From Halovenus halobia (GTDB lineage: Archaea > Halobacteriota > Halobacteria > Halobacteriales > Haloarculaceae), in NCBI RefSeq assembly GCF_051414135.1, contig NZ_JBLKOA010000002.1, positions 62,001 through 126,000 of the forward strand: a DNA stretch of 64,000 nucleotides. Direction: 5' to 3'. The first letter of the stretch is position 1; the number at the start of each line of letters is the position of its first letter. Below are positions 25,914 to 34,522 of this stretch, piece after piece. The notes below the pieces were generated by a model. That model searched no databases. It was not told the origin of the DNA and saw only the letters and a program-made list of their open reading frames with translations. Made by a program: the position numbers and the translations under genes.

Positions 25914-26247
25914 CCCCGAACAGGGACCGACAGATTCCACAACGACAGAGCCTGACAGCACTGATGACCCGGACCAGCCGTCGGACCACGGCCAGCAGAC
26001 CGGCCGGCCGAAGCAGGTCCAACCGGCCGAGGAGATTGACTGGCGAGGCTGGCTCCTCGTCGGCGTTGTCCTCGTCTGCTTTTTCGTTATTCCAGTGTTG
26101 ATACTGTTCATTCCGCAGGCACAGTCGCTGCTGGCGTCGCTGGGGCTGTCGCGGCGACAGGCCTATCTCGCGATGCCGATGATTCCCGCAATCCTGCTCG
26201 GCATTACCGCCGTCTGGGCGGCACTCCGGACTCAGTCTTTCGAGTGA
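25903..26247 (+). CDS. Small membrane protein with two helices
   Basis: The protein is 114 aa. It has a hydrophilic, acidic Pro/Thr-rich N-terminus (1-45), then two membrane helices (about 49-72 and 87-107) separated by LGLSRRQAYLAMPM. The start overlaps the oxidoreductase gene end by 11 nt, indicating translational coupling. Family not recognised. Confidence 0.7.
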   Translation: MTPDPEQGPTDSTTTEPDSTDDPDQPSDHGQQTGRPKQVQPAEEIDWRGWLLVGVVLVCFFVIPVLILFIPQAQSLLASLGLSRRQAYLAMPMIPAILLGITAVWAALRTQSFE

Positions 26248-26305
26248 ACGGGCGGCCGAGGCGGGTCATTTTTACTATGAAACGACGAACTGCGAGCTAA
26301 CTCTG

Positions 26306-27979
26306 ATGATTGGCTCGCTGTATTTCCCGCTCATCTTTCTTGCAGCCGTTGTTGGTCTCTGTACCGCCGGGTTCGCGCTGGTTTACCGCGACCAGCCGGG
26401 TGCAACACCGCTCGCAGTCTTCGCAGCGAGTGCGAGCCTCTGGGCCACCGTCGAGGCGCTCGAAGTCACGCAGTCGGGCATCGAGACGATGCAACTGTGG
26501 ACCGGCGTTGCGCTGTCGCTGTCGGCCGTGCTGCCGGCGGTGTGGCTGGTGTTTGCGCTGGAATACACCGGGACCGACCACCAGATTCCGGGGTGGGTCT
26601 ATCCGGGACTGCTCGTCGAGCCAGTGGCCTTCTGGGCACTCGTTTGGACGAATCGCGACCACAACCTCGTCTGGACGGGTGTCGAACGGATTACCTACAG
26701 CGGCTTCACTGTTCTCGATGTGGAGTACGGCCTCGGATTCTGGGGCCATCAGGTCTACTCGTATCTCTTGCTCGCCGCGGGGGCGGCGCTGGTCCTCCGT
26801 CTTGTGCTCCGAACCAACCAACTGTATCGGTGGCAGGGGACGACGGTGCTGGCTGCTGTGGTGCTCCCGCTGACACTGAACGCGCTGTACAGTTTCGGCA
26901 CGCTGCCGCCGGGAATCGACCCGAGTGGGATTGGATACATGCTCGCCGCGCTCCTGTTGGCCGTCGCTGTCTTCGAGGCAGAACTCGAAGGCATTGCGCC
27001 AGCGACCCGCGAGGCCGGGCGCGAGGCGGTGTTGACCGAACTCGATGACGCGGTGATTATCTTGACCGGCGACGGCCGAATCGTCGACGCGAATCCGGCC
27101 GGCGAGGCTGTGCTCGGCGAGTCAGTCGGAGCGGCACTCGGAACAGAACTCTCCACGCTGGTGCCAGCCCTCAGCGATGTTCTCGACGGAGACGATAGCC
27201 AGACGCAGGTCGAACTCGACCAGGACGGTAAGCGGACGTTCTACGATGTCCGCGTCTCGGAACTCTCCCGGGGATATGGAACCGTCTCGGGACGTGTCCT
27301 CAGTCTCAGAGACGTAACCCGCCGCCGCCAGCGTGAACAGCGACTCGACGTGCTCAACCGAATGTTACGACACAACATCCGAAACGAACTGAACCTCGTT
27401 CGCGGGAAAATCGAACTCGCAGAGGCCAGCGTCGAGAGCGAGGACGCCCTGTCGAATCTGGCGGACGGAAAGACCGCTATCGACTCGATTGTTGCCCGCT
27501 CGAACAAACTCGGTCGCCTCTCGCGGATGCTCGACTCAGAGCAGGGCGACCAGATTGACATCGCAGCCGAACTCAGAGAACTCCACAGAGTGGATGGGTT
27601 TGATGTGGCAACTGGATCTGTGAGTATCGACCTCCCGGAGCAGGTGGTTGTCGACGGTGGAAGCGCACTCGTCGCCGCCTTCGAGGAACTCGTCACGAAC
27701 GCTATCGAGCACAACGACAGCGACACACCACGCGTGGTGATTGGCGTGGATGAAGGCGCGTCGGATTCGAGTTACGTCGTCATCACAGTCAGCGACAACG
27801 GCCCAGGAATCGAAGACCAAGAGCTTCAAACACTCCTCTCTGGGCAAGAGACCGCGCTGCAGCACGCCAGCGGCGTCGGCCTGTGGCTGGTGACGTGGGT
27901 TGTCGAGCGTGCCGGCGGGACAATCGACTTCGAGAACGACGACGGCTGTACCGTTCGGGTTCGGCTCTCGCGGCCCTGA
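26306..27979 (+). CDS. 7TM-PAS histidine kinase
   Basis: The protein is 557 aa. Residues 1-220 form seven membrane helices of the histidine-kinase N-terminal 7TM type (motif FALEYTGTD, then WTNRDHNLVW). A PAS domain follows (about 235-340), then a dimerisation helix with the H-box LNRMLRHNIRNELN (phospho-acceptor His about 358), and a HATPase domain with N-box ELVTNAIEHND and G-boxes SDNGPGIED and GVGLWL. It is a membrane sensor kinase of unknown signal with no response regulator adjacent. A T-rich promoter-like box lies near 26267-26276. Confidence 0.88.
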   Translation: MIGSLYFPLIFLAAVVGLCTAGFALVYRDQPGATPLAVFAASASLWATVEALEVTQSGIETMQLWTGVALSLSAVLPAVWLVFALEYTGTDHQIPGWVYPGLLVEPVAFWALVWTNRDHNLVWTGVERITYSGFTVLDVEYGLGFWGHQVYSYLLLAAGAALVLRLVLRTNQLYRWQGTTVLAAVVLPLTLNALYSFGTLPPGIDPSGIGYMLAALLLAVAVFEAELEGIAPATREAGREAVLTELDDAVIILTGDGRIVDANPAGEAVLGESVGAALGTELSTLVPALSDVLDGDDSQTQVELDQDGKRTFYDVRVSELSRGYGTVSGRVLSLRDVTRRRQREQRLDVLNRMLRHNIRNELNLVRGKIELAEASVESEDALSNLADGKTAIDSIVARSNKLGRLSRMLDSEQGDQIDIAAELRELHRVDGFDVATGSVSIDLPEQVVVDGGSALVAAFEELVTNAIEHNDSDTPRVVIGVDEGASDSSYVVITVSDNGPGIEDQELQTLLSGQETALQHASGVGLWLVTWVVERAGGTIDFENDDGCTVRVRLSRP

Positions 27980-27982
27980 AAG

Positions 27983-28468
27983 TCAGTCCTCGCGCCGGAC
28001 CGTCAGCCCGGGATTGTCGAGGTTGTCACGATACTCCGAGGATGGCGGTGGACGGACGTGCAACTGGAGTGTGCCGCGATGTTGGCGCGAGCGGAAAGAA
28101 ACGGTCACATTCGCCGTTGGGTCGGTGCCAACAGTGAACTCGGCGTATCCGTCTGCCCCTGCCTCAATTGGAATCGGCCCATCGTCGACCGGCAGCGACC
28201 GACCAGAGACGAGGACAGTCGCCCCCGCAACTGGCGCGCCGTCGGTGGTCACGACATCGACGCGAACGGTAGCCGATTCGTCGGCTGATTCCACGAGCAC
28301 CTGCCGAGGTTCGGGTTCGACAGTCAGTTCAGTCCGGTCAGCCTGTTCGACGCTGTCGGCCATCGGAACGAGCAGCGAGAACGCAGCAATGCCGACTGTA
28401 ACGGCGACGACCAGTCGAATCGGCATCCCCTCGACCGCTCGTTCGTCGGCGCGGAATGGACTGAACAC
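27983..28468 (-). CDS. Secreted/membrane-anchored protein with Ig-like or carboxypeptidase-regulatory-like domain
   Basis: The protein is 161 aa, starting at GTG 28466-28468. The N-terminus ADERAVEGMPIRLVVAVTVG resembles an archaeal type III (pilin-like) signal or a single membrane anchor. The remainder is beta-rich, with VDVVTTDGAPVAGATVLVSG and DGYAEFTVGTDP, typical of carboxypeptidase-regulatory-like folds. It is transcribed divergently from the pilin-like operon at 28553, with a TATA-like GTTCAAATACC near 28490, and is probably functionally linked to it. Confidence 0.7.
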   Translation of the reverse strand: MFSPFRADERAVEGMPIRLVVAVTVGIAAFSLLVPMADSVEQADRTELTVEPEPRQVLVESADESATVRVDVVTTDGAPVAGATVLVSGRSLPVDDGPIPIEAGADGYAEFTVGTDPTANVTVSFRSRQHRGTLQLHVRPPPSSEYRDNLDNPGLTVRRED

Positions 28469-28552
28469 GGGCAGTGTGGCCGCGGCTCGGTATTTGAACG
28501 CTCGGACGAGCGCGACCGGAGATTCAAGTACTGTGACGTAACCAGCGCGACC

Positions 28553-28999
28553 GTGATCAGATACGCGCTCGTGCTCGTCCTTGCGACTGCCATTGTCGGC
28601 ACCGCTGTGACGGCCGCCGACCAGGTCGCCACGACCAGAGGCGAGCAGACCATAGAGGGCGAGATACAGACTGTCGAGTCAGCCGCAAGTTCGCTGTACG
28701 AACTCGAAGAACCGGCCGAAGGCCCGGGACCACGCCGAATTGTCACCCTCGAGATGCACGAGCGTGGACGGCTGCTGGCCGAACCAGCGCAGGTGAAATT
28801 CGAGCGTGTCGACGACGTGACCCGTGTCACCTACCGTGTCGATGGCGGCGTGACACAGAAACAGGCAATCTCAGTCCCGATACGGCACGCCGACGGCGGG
28901 TCGGTCAAGTTGACGAACTTGAATGACAGCCTTCGACTCGTATTGCGTCTGACTGTCGAGGACGGCGAGCGGGTGGTCACCGTCGAGCCGTACAGTTAA
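28553..28999 (+). CDS. Secreted protein of the pilin-like cluster
   Basis: The protein is 148 aa with a GTG start. A hydrophobic N-terminal segment (MIRYALVLVLATAIVGTAVT) is a signal peptide or anchor. The mature part is acidic with beta-strand patterns. It is the first gene of a plus-strand run of five genes with short gaps or overlaps. I do not recognise a named family beyond haloarchaeal conserved hypothetical proteins associated with pilus-like clusters. Confidence 0.7.
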   Translation: MIRYALVLVLATAIVGTAVTAADQVATTRGEQTIEGEIQTVESAASSLYELEEPAEGPGPRRIVTLEMHERGRLLAEPAQVKFERVDDVTRVTYRVDGGVTQKQAISVPIRHADGGSVKLTNLNDSLRLVLRLTVEDGERVVTVEPYS

Positions 29000-29029
29000 A
29001 TACGAAGAGCGGACCAGACCGCCCAGTCT

Positions 29030-29482
29030 ATGGCTACGAGCAGAGGACCCTCGCGTGGACAGAGCGAGCCACTGGCAGCGCTGGTTGCCGTCTCGCTCGT
29101 CTGTCTCGCTGTGAGTTCTTACGTCGTGTTGTACACCGATACTGTCGGGACGACCGGGAGCGACCGGGCTGTCGATGAGGCCACCACAGACAGGCTCTGG
29201 GACCAACTCAGTACCGGCGGACTTGTGGAGGCCGACACCTCAGTGCGAGCAGCAGTCAGCCCAGAGACACTCCCGAAGGGGTACAATGTTGCTGTCACGG
29301 TCACGTATGTCGACGGCAACGGGAAGCGCAAGTCGGTGCTCCACCAGACGTTCGACCGGTCGGGAGTCCCGGCGTCACTGACCGTTCCGGGCGACAGTGA
29401 GCGAATCGAGCGGCCTGCAACCGTCCGAGTCGGCCCCGGTGACAAGCGGCCCGGTCAGTTCGTCGTCGAGGTGTGGCAATGA
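29030..29482 (+). CDS. Pseudopilin-like protein
   Basis: The protein is 150 aa. Its N-terminus RGPSRGQSEPLAALVAVSLV resembles an archaeal prepilin signal, with a short basic leader, a cleavage-like RGQS-E, and a continuous hydrophobic helix (about 14-38). The remainder is an acidic beta-rich domain. A TTAAATACG box about 30 nt upstream may be an internal promoter. The stop overlaps the next start as ATGA. Confidence 0.7.
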   Translation: MATSRGPSRGQSEPLAALVAVSLVCLAVSSYVVLYTDTVGTTGSDRAVDEATTDRLWDQLSTGGLVEADTSVRAAVSPETLPKGYNVAVTVTYVDGNGKRKSVLHQTFDRSGVPASLTVPGDSERIERPATVRVGPGDKRPGQFVVEVWQ

Positions 29483-30402
29483 TGCAGGAGCGAGCGGTCA
29501 ACACGGTCGTCGACGTTGCGTTCGCACTCTTTGCGCTCAGCGTCGCCGTAGTGCTGCTCTCGACAGTGAATCTCTCCGAACCCGACCAGCCCGACCCCTT
29601 CGAGCCAGACCGGACCGCAGCAGTGCTCGGAACGTCAACGTTCGATGTCTCCTACTCTGTCGAACCTGTGCTCGAAGACGCCACGGAGAGCAGCGACGAA
29701 ATCGACGAGGAGGCCGAGGAGTACCGCTCGGAACGAATCGCTCACGCGTCGATGGCCACGCACGTCAAGACAGCAGCGCTCGGGAGTCTAGCAGTTACTG
29801 AGGAGGAAATCACCTCGACCGGGCAGCAGTACGAGTCGGCAATCGACAGCCGCGTGCAGACGGTGCTGGCAAACACGCAGTTCGAGACCAGTGTCACCGC
29901 ACGCTGGTCACCCTATCCCGACGCGTCGGTTACTGGGTCGGCAACTGTCGGAGCGGAGCCACCGCCGGACGTAGAGCTCAGGACAACGACGCTCACGGTA
30001 CCGAGCGGCATTCAGCCGACTCGTCGCGCTGCTGTCGAGGCTGTCGCCGACGGCGGCGGCTACGCGGCTGTTGCCGAACTCGTGGCAGAGGCGACTGTCG
30101 ATGGCTTTCTCCCGGTTATCGAGTCGAAACACGCACTCGAACGCGACGATTCCACGATGGCACTCACTCGCTACCGGTACGAGCGCTTCGCGGCGGTGCT
30201 CGACGACGCTGACCGCGAGACAATTCGAGATGACATCGAGCAGGACGATGTCGAGACCGACGACGCAAACGAGTATCTGGCTGCGAGCCTCGCCGAACAA
30301 CTGGTCGATGAGTTGCGGCGCTCGTTCGACAATCCAGAGGCTGCCGCTCGCTCAGTCTCGACCGGCGATATCACAATCATCGTCAGAACGTGGGACCCAT
30401 GA
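29479..30402 (+). CDS. Pilin-like membrane-anchored protein
   Basis: The protein is 307 aa from ATG 29479, overlapping the previous stop. The N-terminus MMQERAVNTVVDVAFALFAL has a prepilin-like arrangement (charged leader, then a helix to about residue 30). The long outside domain is acidic with a helical middle (DEEAEEYRSERIAHA) and a C-terminal helical pair. The end overlaps the next gene by ATGA. Family not named; the context suggests a minor pilin or TadE/TadF-like component. Confidence 0.7.
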   Translation: MMQERAVNTVVDVAFALFALSVAVVLLSTVNLSEPDQPDPFEPDRTAAVLGTSTFDVSYSVEPVLEDATESSDEIDEEAEEYRSERIAHASMATHVKTAALGSLAVTEEEITSTGQQYESAIDSRVQTVLANTQFETSVTARWSPYPDASVTGSATVGAEPPPDVELRTTTLTVPSGIQPTRRAAVEAVADGGGYAAVAELVAEATVDGFLPVIESKHALERDDSTMALTRYRYERFAAVLDDADRETIRDDIEQDDVETDDANEYLAASLAEQLVDELRRSFDNPEAAARSVSTGDITIIVRTWDP

Positions 30403-33400
30403 CCGGGAGGTCCTCGCTACTGCGCGACCGGCGTGCCAGAATTCCATTTGCACTGCTTGGGCTGGCACTGGTGTTGCTCAGCGTCACCTTCGTCGTGCAG
30501 GTCGAGACGGCGGACCAGCCCGACCCTCGGCAGGAGACTGACCGGGCGATGGAGCAAACAGCGGCCGCGACAGAAACGGCGCTCACCGACGCACTCCGGG
30601 CCGCGAGTCGCCAGGCTGGGACAGCACCGGTGACTGAAGCGGCAGACACGCCGTACGGTGAGGTGCTCGACGACGGCACGACTTTCGAGCAGTATCTGAA
30701 GGCCCTGTTCTATCTCGAAGCGCAGGACCAGCTATCCGGGGCCGGGCAGACGGTGGGCAGCGTCGAGACCGAGGTGTCGCTGCCAGCAGTCGAGGACCGT
30801 GCAGACTTCGCGGCAGCGCTGGACCGCGTGACGGTTCGACCCGGTTCAGAGATTGAGGGTATCGAAACTGGAATTATCGAGGCCGAAATTTCTGGTATCC
30901 AGACCGTTGCACGGGCTGACGGGACACGGCGGGCTGCAGAGACAAAGACAGTGACTGTGGCCGTCGCGTCACCGTTGTTTCAGTTGCACGACCGTACTGA
31001 GCGATTCGAGCAGCGACTCGACGCTCCGATCAACAAGCCGGGCTTTGCCCAGCGATTCAACGCCAGAATCTACGCGCTGGGATGGGCACGTGGCTACGCA
31101 CAGTATGGCGGCCTTCCGGTGACGGAAGTGGTCGCGAACCGCCACGTCGTCCCGTCGGCAAACGACGCTGTCTACCGAACACAGAAAGATGTCTTCGGCG
31201 CGGCCGACCCGCAACTCTCCAACGCCGTCCGCCGAGGCTGGCTCTGTATGGCGATGCACGACGCGGAGGGGCTGTACAACAACTACGGCAGGTCAACCGC
31301 CACAACCGGTGTCGCAAAAGAGGTCTGTGACGCGAGTCGTTGGCTCTTTGGCAAGCAAGCGACCGGCGACGTTCCCGAGGCCCCCGGTGTGCAGGACCTG
31401 CTCGGCGAAGCACCCGGAATGGATGCCAAACACACCATCGGTGTCAACAAAACCAGTCTGCTCCCTATCCGCGACCTCGCCACCGGGGCGGGGTCGAACT
31501 CGCTGTCGGCGGTGATTACCCGGATTTACGAGGTTCGGGTCGGTACCGCTGTCGAGACAGACGTGGTCGGAGAGCCGGTCTTCAACCACGGTCGTCCAAG
31601 TGAGGCATACAGGTCACGAGTTATCGAGACAGCGGTTGAGGAGACTGACGTCTCAGTTGAGCAGGTCACCGAACCAGACGCCGGCGAACAGTACCGGGCA
31701 ATTGAGGGAACAGTCAGTATCAGACTTGTGCAGACGAAAGAGCACTATCAGATCATCGAAGGCGAACGAGAGAGCACCGAGACGACAGCGGAGGGAACCA
31801 GACGTGTCGAGTTCACGCTGACTGTCCAAGAGCGGCGACGGAACCCGAACGCAAGCATCGACGACTACAATCACGCCGGCCCGGACGGCCTTCCAATTGA
31901 CGAGGAGTTCGTCTACAGCTCCGGGCCAGGTGTTGGGAAAGCCGCGACGGACCGGACGATTCCGCTCGGCACCGACGGCGGGAAATTCCCAAACTACGGC
32001 GACCCCGGCGACAACGCACTATTCGCACTGTTCAAAGGCGTTTCGGACCAATCAGATGAGGACTCTCTCGATGGCGAAAAGGAGCGAAGCGGGACGATGG
32101 CCGGCCGAGTTGAAGAGACACTCGAAGAACAGTGGGATGGTGCCGCCACAGAAGACGACCTGCAGTTCTCGAACACCGCGACCGTCAGCGTTCCGCTCCA
32201 GTCTCGAAACGCACTCAGAGCCGCAATAATCTACGACCTCAGGCAAATCCAGAGGGAGGTAGCAACAGTCACGCACACGTTCAAGCGAAGCGAAATTATC
32301 CACGAGGGCAGCGACACAGGACCGTACGGAGAGTTGCGCGAGAAGGTCCGCGAACACAAAGCGCGCTATCTCGACCGTGAACAGCCCTTTGTGAGCGTCG
32401 GACAGAAAGTCATCTACGAAGCGAGATACGCCTATTTTGACGCCCTGGAAGGATATCTCGAACGAATCGAGTCTGCACACGGGGACGCGATGTCGAAAAT
32501 CGATAGCGAGCTTCCGGATACAGGCATCGAAAACGCGATGAAGTTCCTGCAGCAGGGACTCACGGCGACGCCCCCCGAGCCAGTCCCACTGGATTCGTCG
32601 TCGCTGACCGATGACGTCAGGTACGAGGTGTCGGGGTCGCCAACCTATCTCGTCACCGAAGGCGTCACGAGTGAGACGGTGCCGGCTGTCGAAGACGGCG
32701 AAACGTTCGCACCGATGGCGGTCAAAAACAGGAATTTCTTCAAATTACCCTACAAGTCGATTGTCAACGGCCTGTTGAACAAAATTGGCAACCACTTCGG
32801 CCTGAGCGACCCAGACGCAGAACTCACCTTCCAGTCGGCGAGCGAGGCACTGGTCGCTGGGTCGGAATCGGTCGAAGCCGCTGAAGCCGACCCGGACCAC
32901 GGTGACCCCGAAGCATTGCGCGAACTCAACAGAAAGGTGAGAGACGCAGTTGACGATTCCATCGAGAAATACACCACGAGGGTGAGCGCACAGATTGCCT
33001 ATCGACTGTATCCCGACGATGTCACAGTTACCGCTGCAAGCAAAATCATATCCGAACTGGACGGTTGTGACAGCTCCGAGTGCCTCGATATTCCCAAAGA
33101 TTGTACGGAAGTGGGCTGCAGAATGAAAGACGATTCGAGGGGGAAAGCGGCCTACGATGCGGTGACCACCAAGCTAACAGAGGCCATCGAAGAGTACGGT
33201 AGCACAGCCAAAACAGCCGAGGCAATTGCCAACGGAAACATTAGCGACCCAATCGTCAGAGAACTCGCTCATCTCGACAAGCGCCCCAGCTACGCCGAGG
33301 GGATGGGAACAACCGAGTGGCGGACGGTCGTCAGGGCTGGGACTCGTCGCGTTGTTCGTGATGTCGCGGGCGAGCAGGGAGTGACGATGTCGGATACCGG

Positions 33401-33965
33401 CACAATCGAGCAACTCGACAAGAAGATCCGCACCACACTCGAAAGCGTCTCCAGAGAGATACTGAAAAAGCGGTTCGACGCTGCCATCGGCAATGGGTCG
33501 TTTAACCTCAACAACTACGACAACTGGGTGAACGGAACCAGGACACCCGTCCGCGTCCCGGCGGGGATGCCAGTATTACCTGTCCCGGGTCAGTGGTACG
33601 CGACGGTCAACGTCTGGACAATCGACGTCCACGGCGAGTACGCCCGCTTCGAGGTGTCGGCAAATATGGGAACACCCGAGACAGCGACGGCGACGACATA
33701 CGTCCGCGAGGACCGAGATGTCGAACTCCAGATTGCCGGGGAGTCTCGCGACGTTGGCTCGGTGGACGAAGTCGATTTCGAGGAGAAGTCGGTGCTGATC
33801 GTCGCCGTGCCGCCGGGGGGAATCGGCGTCGGCGACCGCGACGGCAAGGGGCCGGAGTGTTCACCGACCTATCCCGAGACCGGTGACGTATCGGCGAAGA
33901 GTGGCGAGTGTGGTCGCACGACCGGAGCACCCGCGGTCAGCGTCTCACAGGGAGGGAAGCCGTGA
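30399..33965 (+). CDS. Very large membrane-anchored extracellular protein of the pilin-like cluster
   Basis: The protein is 1188 aa from ATG 30399. One membrane helix (about residues 14-35) follows a basic leader (LLRDRRARIP), and everything after it is predicted outside. The ectodomain is mixed alpha/beta with helical stretches and a cysteine group at about 890-909 (four Cys), rare in halophile surface proteins and suggesting disulfides. Two more Cys occur near residues 285-310. It overlaps both neighbours by 4 nt. Resemblance to TadG-type large pilus-associated proteins is only architectural. Confidence 0.75.
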   Translation: MTGRSSLLRDRRARIPFALLGLALVLLSVTFVVQVETADQPDPRQETDRAMEQTAAATETALTDALRAASRQAGTAPVTEAADTPYGEVLDDGTTFEQYLKALFYLEAQDQLSGAGQTVGSVETEVSLPAVEDRADFAAALDRVTVRPGSEIEGIETGIIEAEISGIQTVARADGTRRAAETKTVTVAVASPLFQLHDRTERFEQRLDAPINKPGFAQRFNARIYALGWARGYAQYGGLPVTEVVANRHVVPSANDAVYRTQKDVFGAADPQLSNAVRRGWLCMAMHDAEGLYNNYGRSTATTGVAKEVCDASRWLFGKQATGDVPEAPGVQDLLGEAPGMDAKHTIGVNKTSLLPIRDLATGAGSNSLSAVITRIYEVRVGTAVETDVVGEPVFNHGRPSEAYRSRVIETAVEETDVSVEQVTEPDAGEQYRAIEGTVSIRLVQTKEHYQIIEGERESTETTAEGTRRVEFTLTVQERRRNPNASIDDYNHAGPDGLPIDEEFVYSSGPGVGKAATDRTIPLGTDGGKFPNYGDPGDNALFALFKGVSDQSDEDSLDGEKERSGTMAGRVEETLEEQWDGAATEDDLQFSNTATVSVPLQSRNALRAAIIYDLRQIQREVATVTHTFKRSEIIHEGSDTGPYGELREKVREHKARYLDREQPFVSVGQKVIYEARYAYFDALEGYLERIESAHGDAMSKIDSELPDTGIENAMKFLQQGLTATPPEPVPLDSSSLTDDVRYEVSGSPTYLVTEGVTSETVPAVEDGETFAPMAVKNRNFFKLPYKSIVNGLLNKIGNHFGLSDPDAELTFQSASEALVAGSESVEAAEADPDHGDPEALRELNRKVRDAVDDSIEKYTTRVSAQIAYRLYPDDVTVTAASKIISELDGCDSSECLDIPKDCTEVGCRMKDDSRGKAAYDAVTTKLTEAIEEYGSTAKTAEAIANGNISDPIVRELAHLDKRPSYAEGMGTTEWRTVVRAGTRRVVRDVAGEQGVTMSDTGTIEQLDKKIRTTLESVSREILKKRFDAAIGNGSFNLNNYDNWVNGTRTPVRVPAGMPVLPVPGQWYATVNVWTIDVHGEYARFEVSANMGTPETATATTYVREDRDVELQIAGESRDVGSVDEVDFEEKSVLIVAVPPGGIGVGDRDGKGPECSPTYPETGDVSAKSGECGRTTGAPAVSVSQGGKP

Positions 33966-34477
33966 ATCTCGAAGCCCCCGCTGACGCGTGGTACGTCTGG
34001 GTTGGGGTTGCGCTGGTGAGCATTGCTGTCGCGGGGGTCGTTGCCGGGTTGCCAAGCCAGCCACCACCCGACACAACGACGGCCGCCAACACGGTCGACC
34101 GCGTCGCCGCAAGCGAGTACGGCACAACCGCGACGTACGACCCCGACGCGGCAGCAGCCCGGATTGGAACCCGACAAATCGGGCTCCGCAACGACGGCGG
34201 GACACAGTACGCAAGCGTCTCGTTCGGTGCGATGACGCCGGTTGCGGCCGCACGCGGAACGACACACGCTGCCGGAACTGCCCTGCTGGCGGGTGCCAGT
34301 CCGCAGGAAACGGTTGAGCAGACAGCAATCGAGAGTGAACTCGAACTCCGGGAACGGCTGGCGGGTGTCAGAGAGCGAATCGACATGACTGGAGCCACTT
34401 GGCGGCCAGTCGACGGCAGGATGCGCGTGCGGTCGGTTCGAGTCGACGGCACGATGGTCGTGCTCGTCGGCGTCTGA
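33962..34477 (+). CDS. Small membrane-anchored protein ending the pilin-like operon
   Basis: The protein is 171 aa from a GTG that overlaps the stop of the 1188-aa gene (GTGA). One N-terminal membrane helix (DAWYVWVGVALVSIAVAGVV, about 8-30) is followed by an outside domain with several Thr/Ala-rich stretches and a helical ELELRERLAGVRERIDM. It is the last gene of the run; the MutS-like gene 45 nt downstream is unrelated. Confidence 0.7.
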   Translation: MNLEAPADAWYVWVGVALVSIAVAGVVAGLPSQPPPDTTTAANTVDRVAASEYGTTATYDPDAAAARIGTRQIGLRNDGGTQYASVSFGAMTPVAAARGTTHAAGTALLAGASPQETVEQTAIESELELRERLAGVRERIDMTGATWRPVDGRMRVRSVRVDGTMVVLVGV

Positions 34478-34522
34478 GTCACACGAAAACCCATAAGACG
34501 CTGGCGCGGCCCTTGTCAGTCG

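Noticed and set aside
24750..26111. Upstream extension of moaB to 666 aa
   Set aside because: The extension runs antisense through the oxidoreductase gene; the MoaB domain and its start ATG at 24747-24749 explain the gene.
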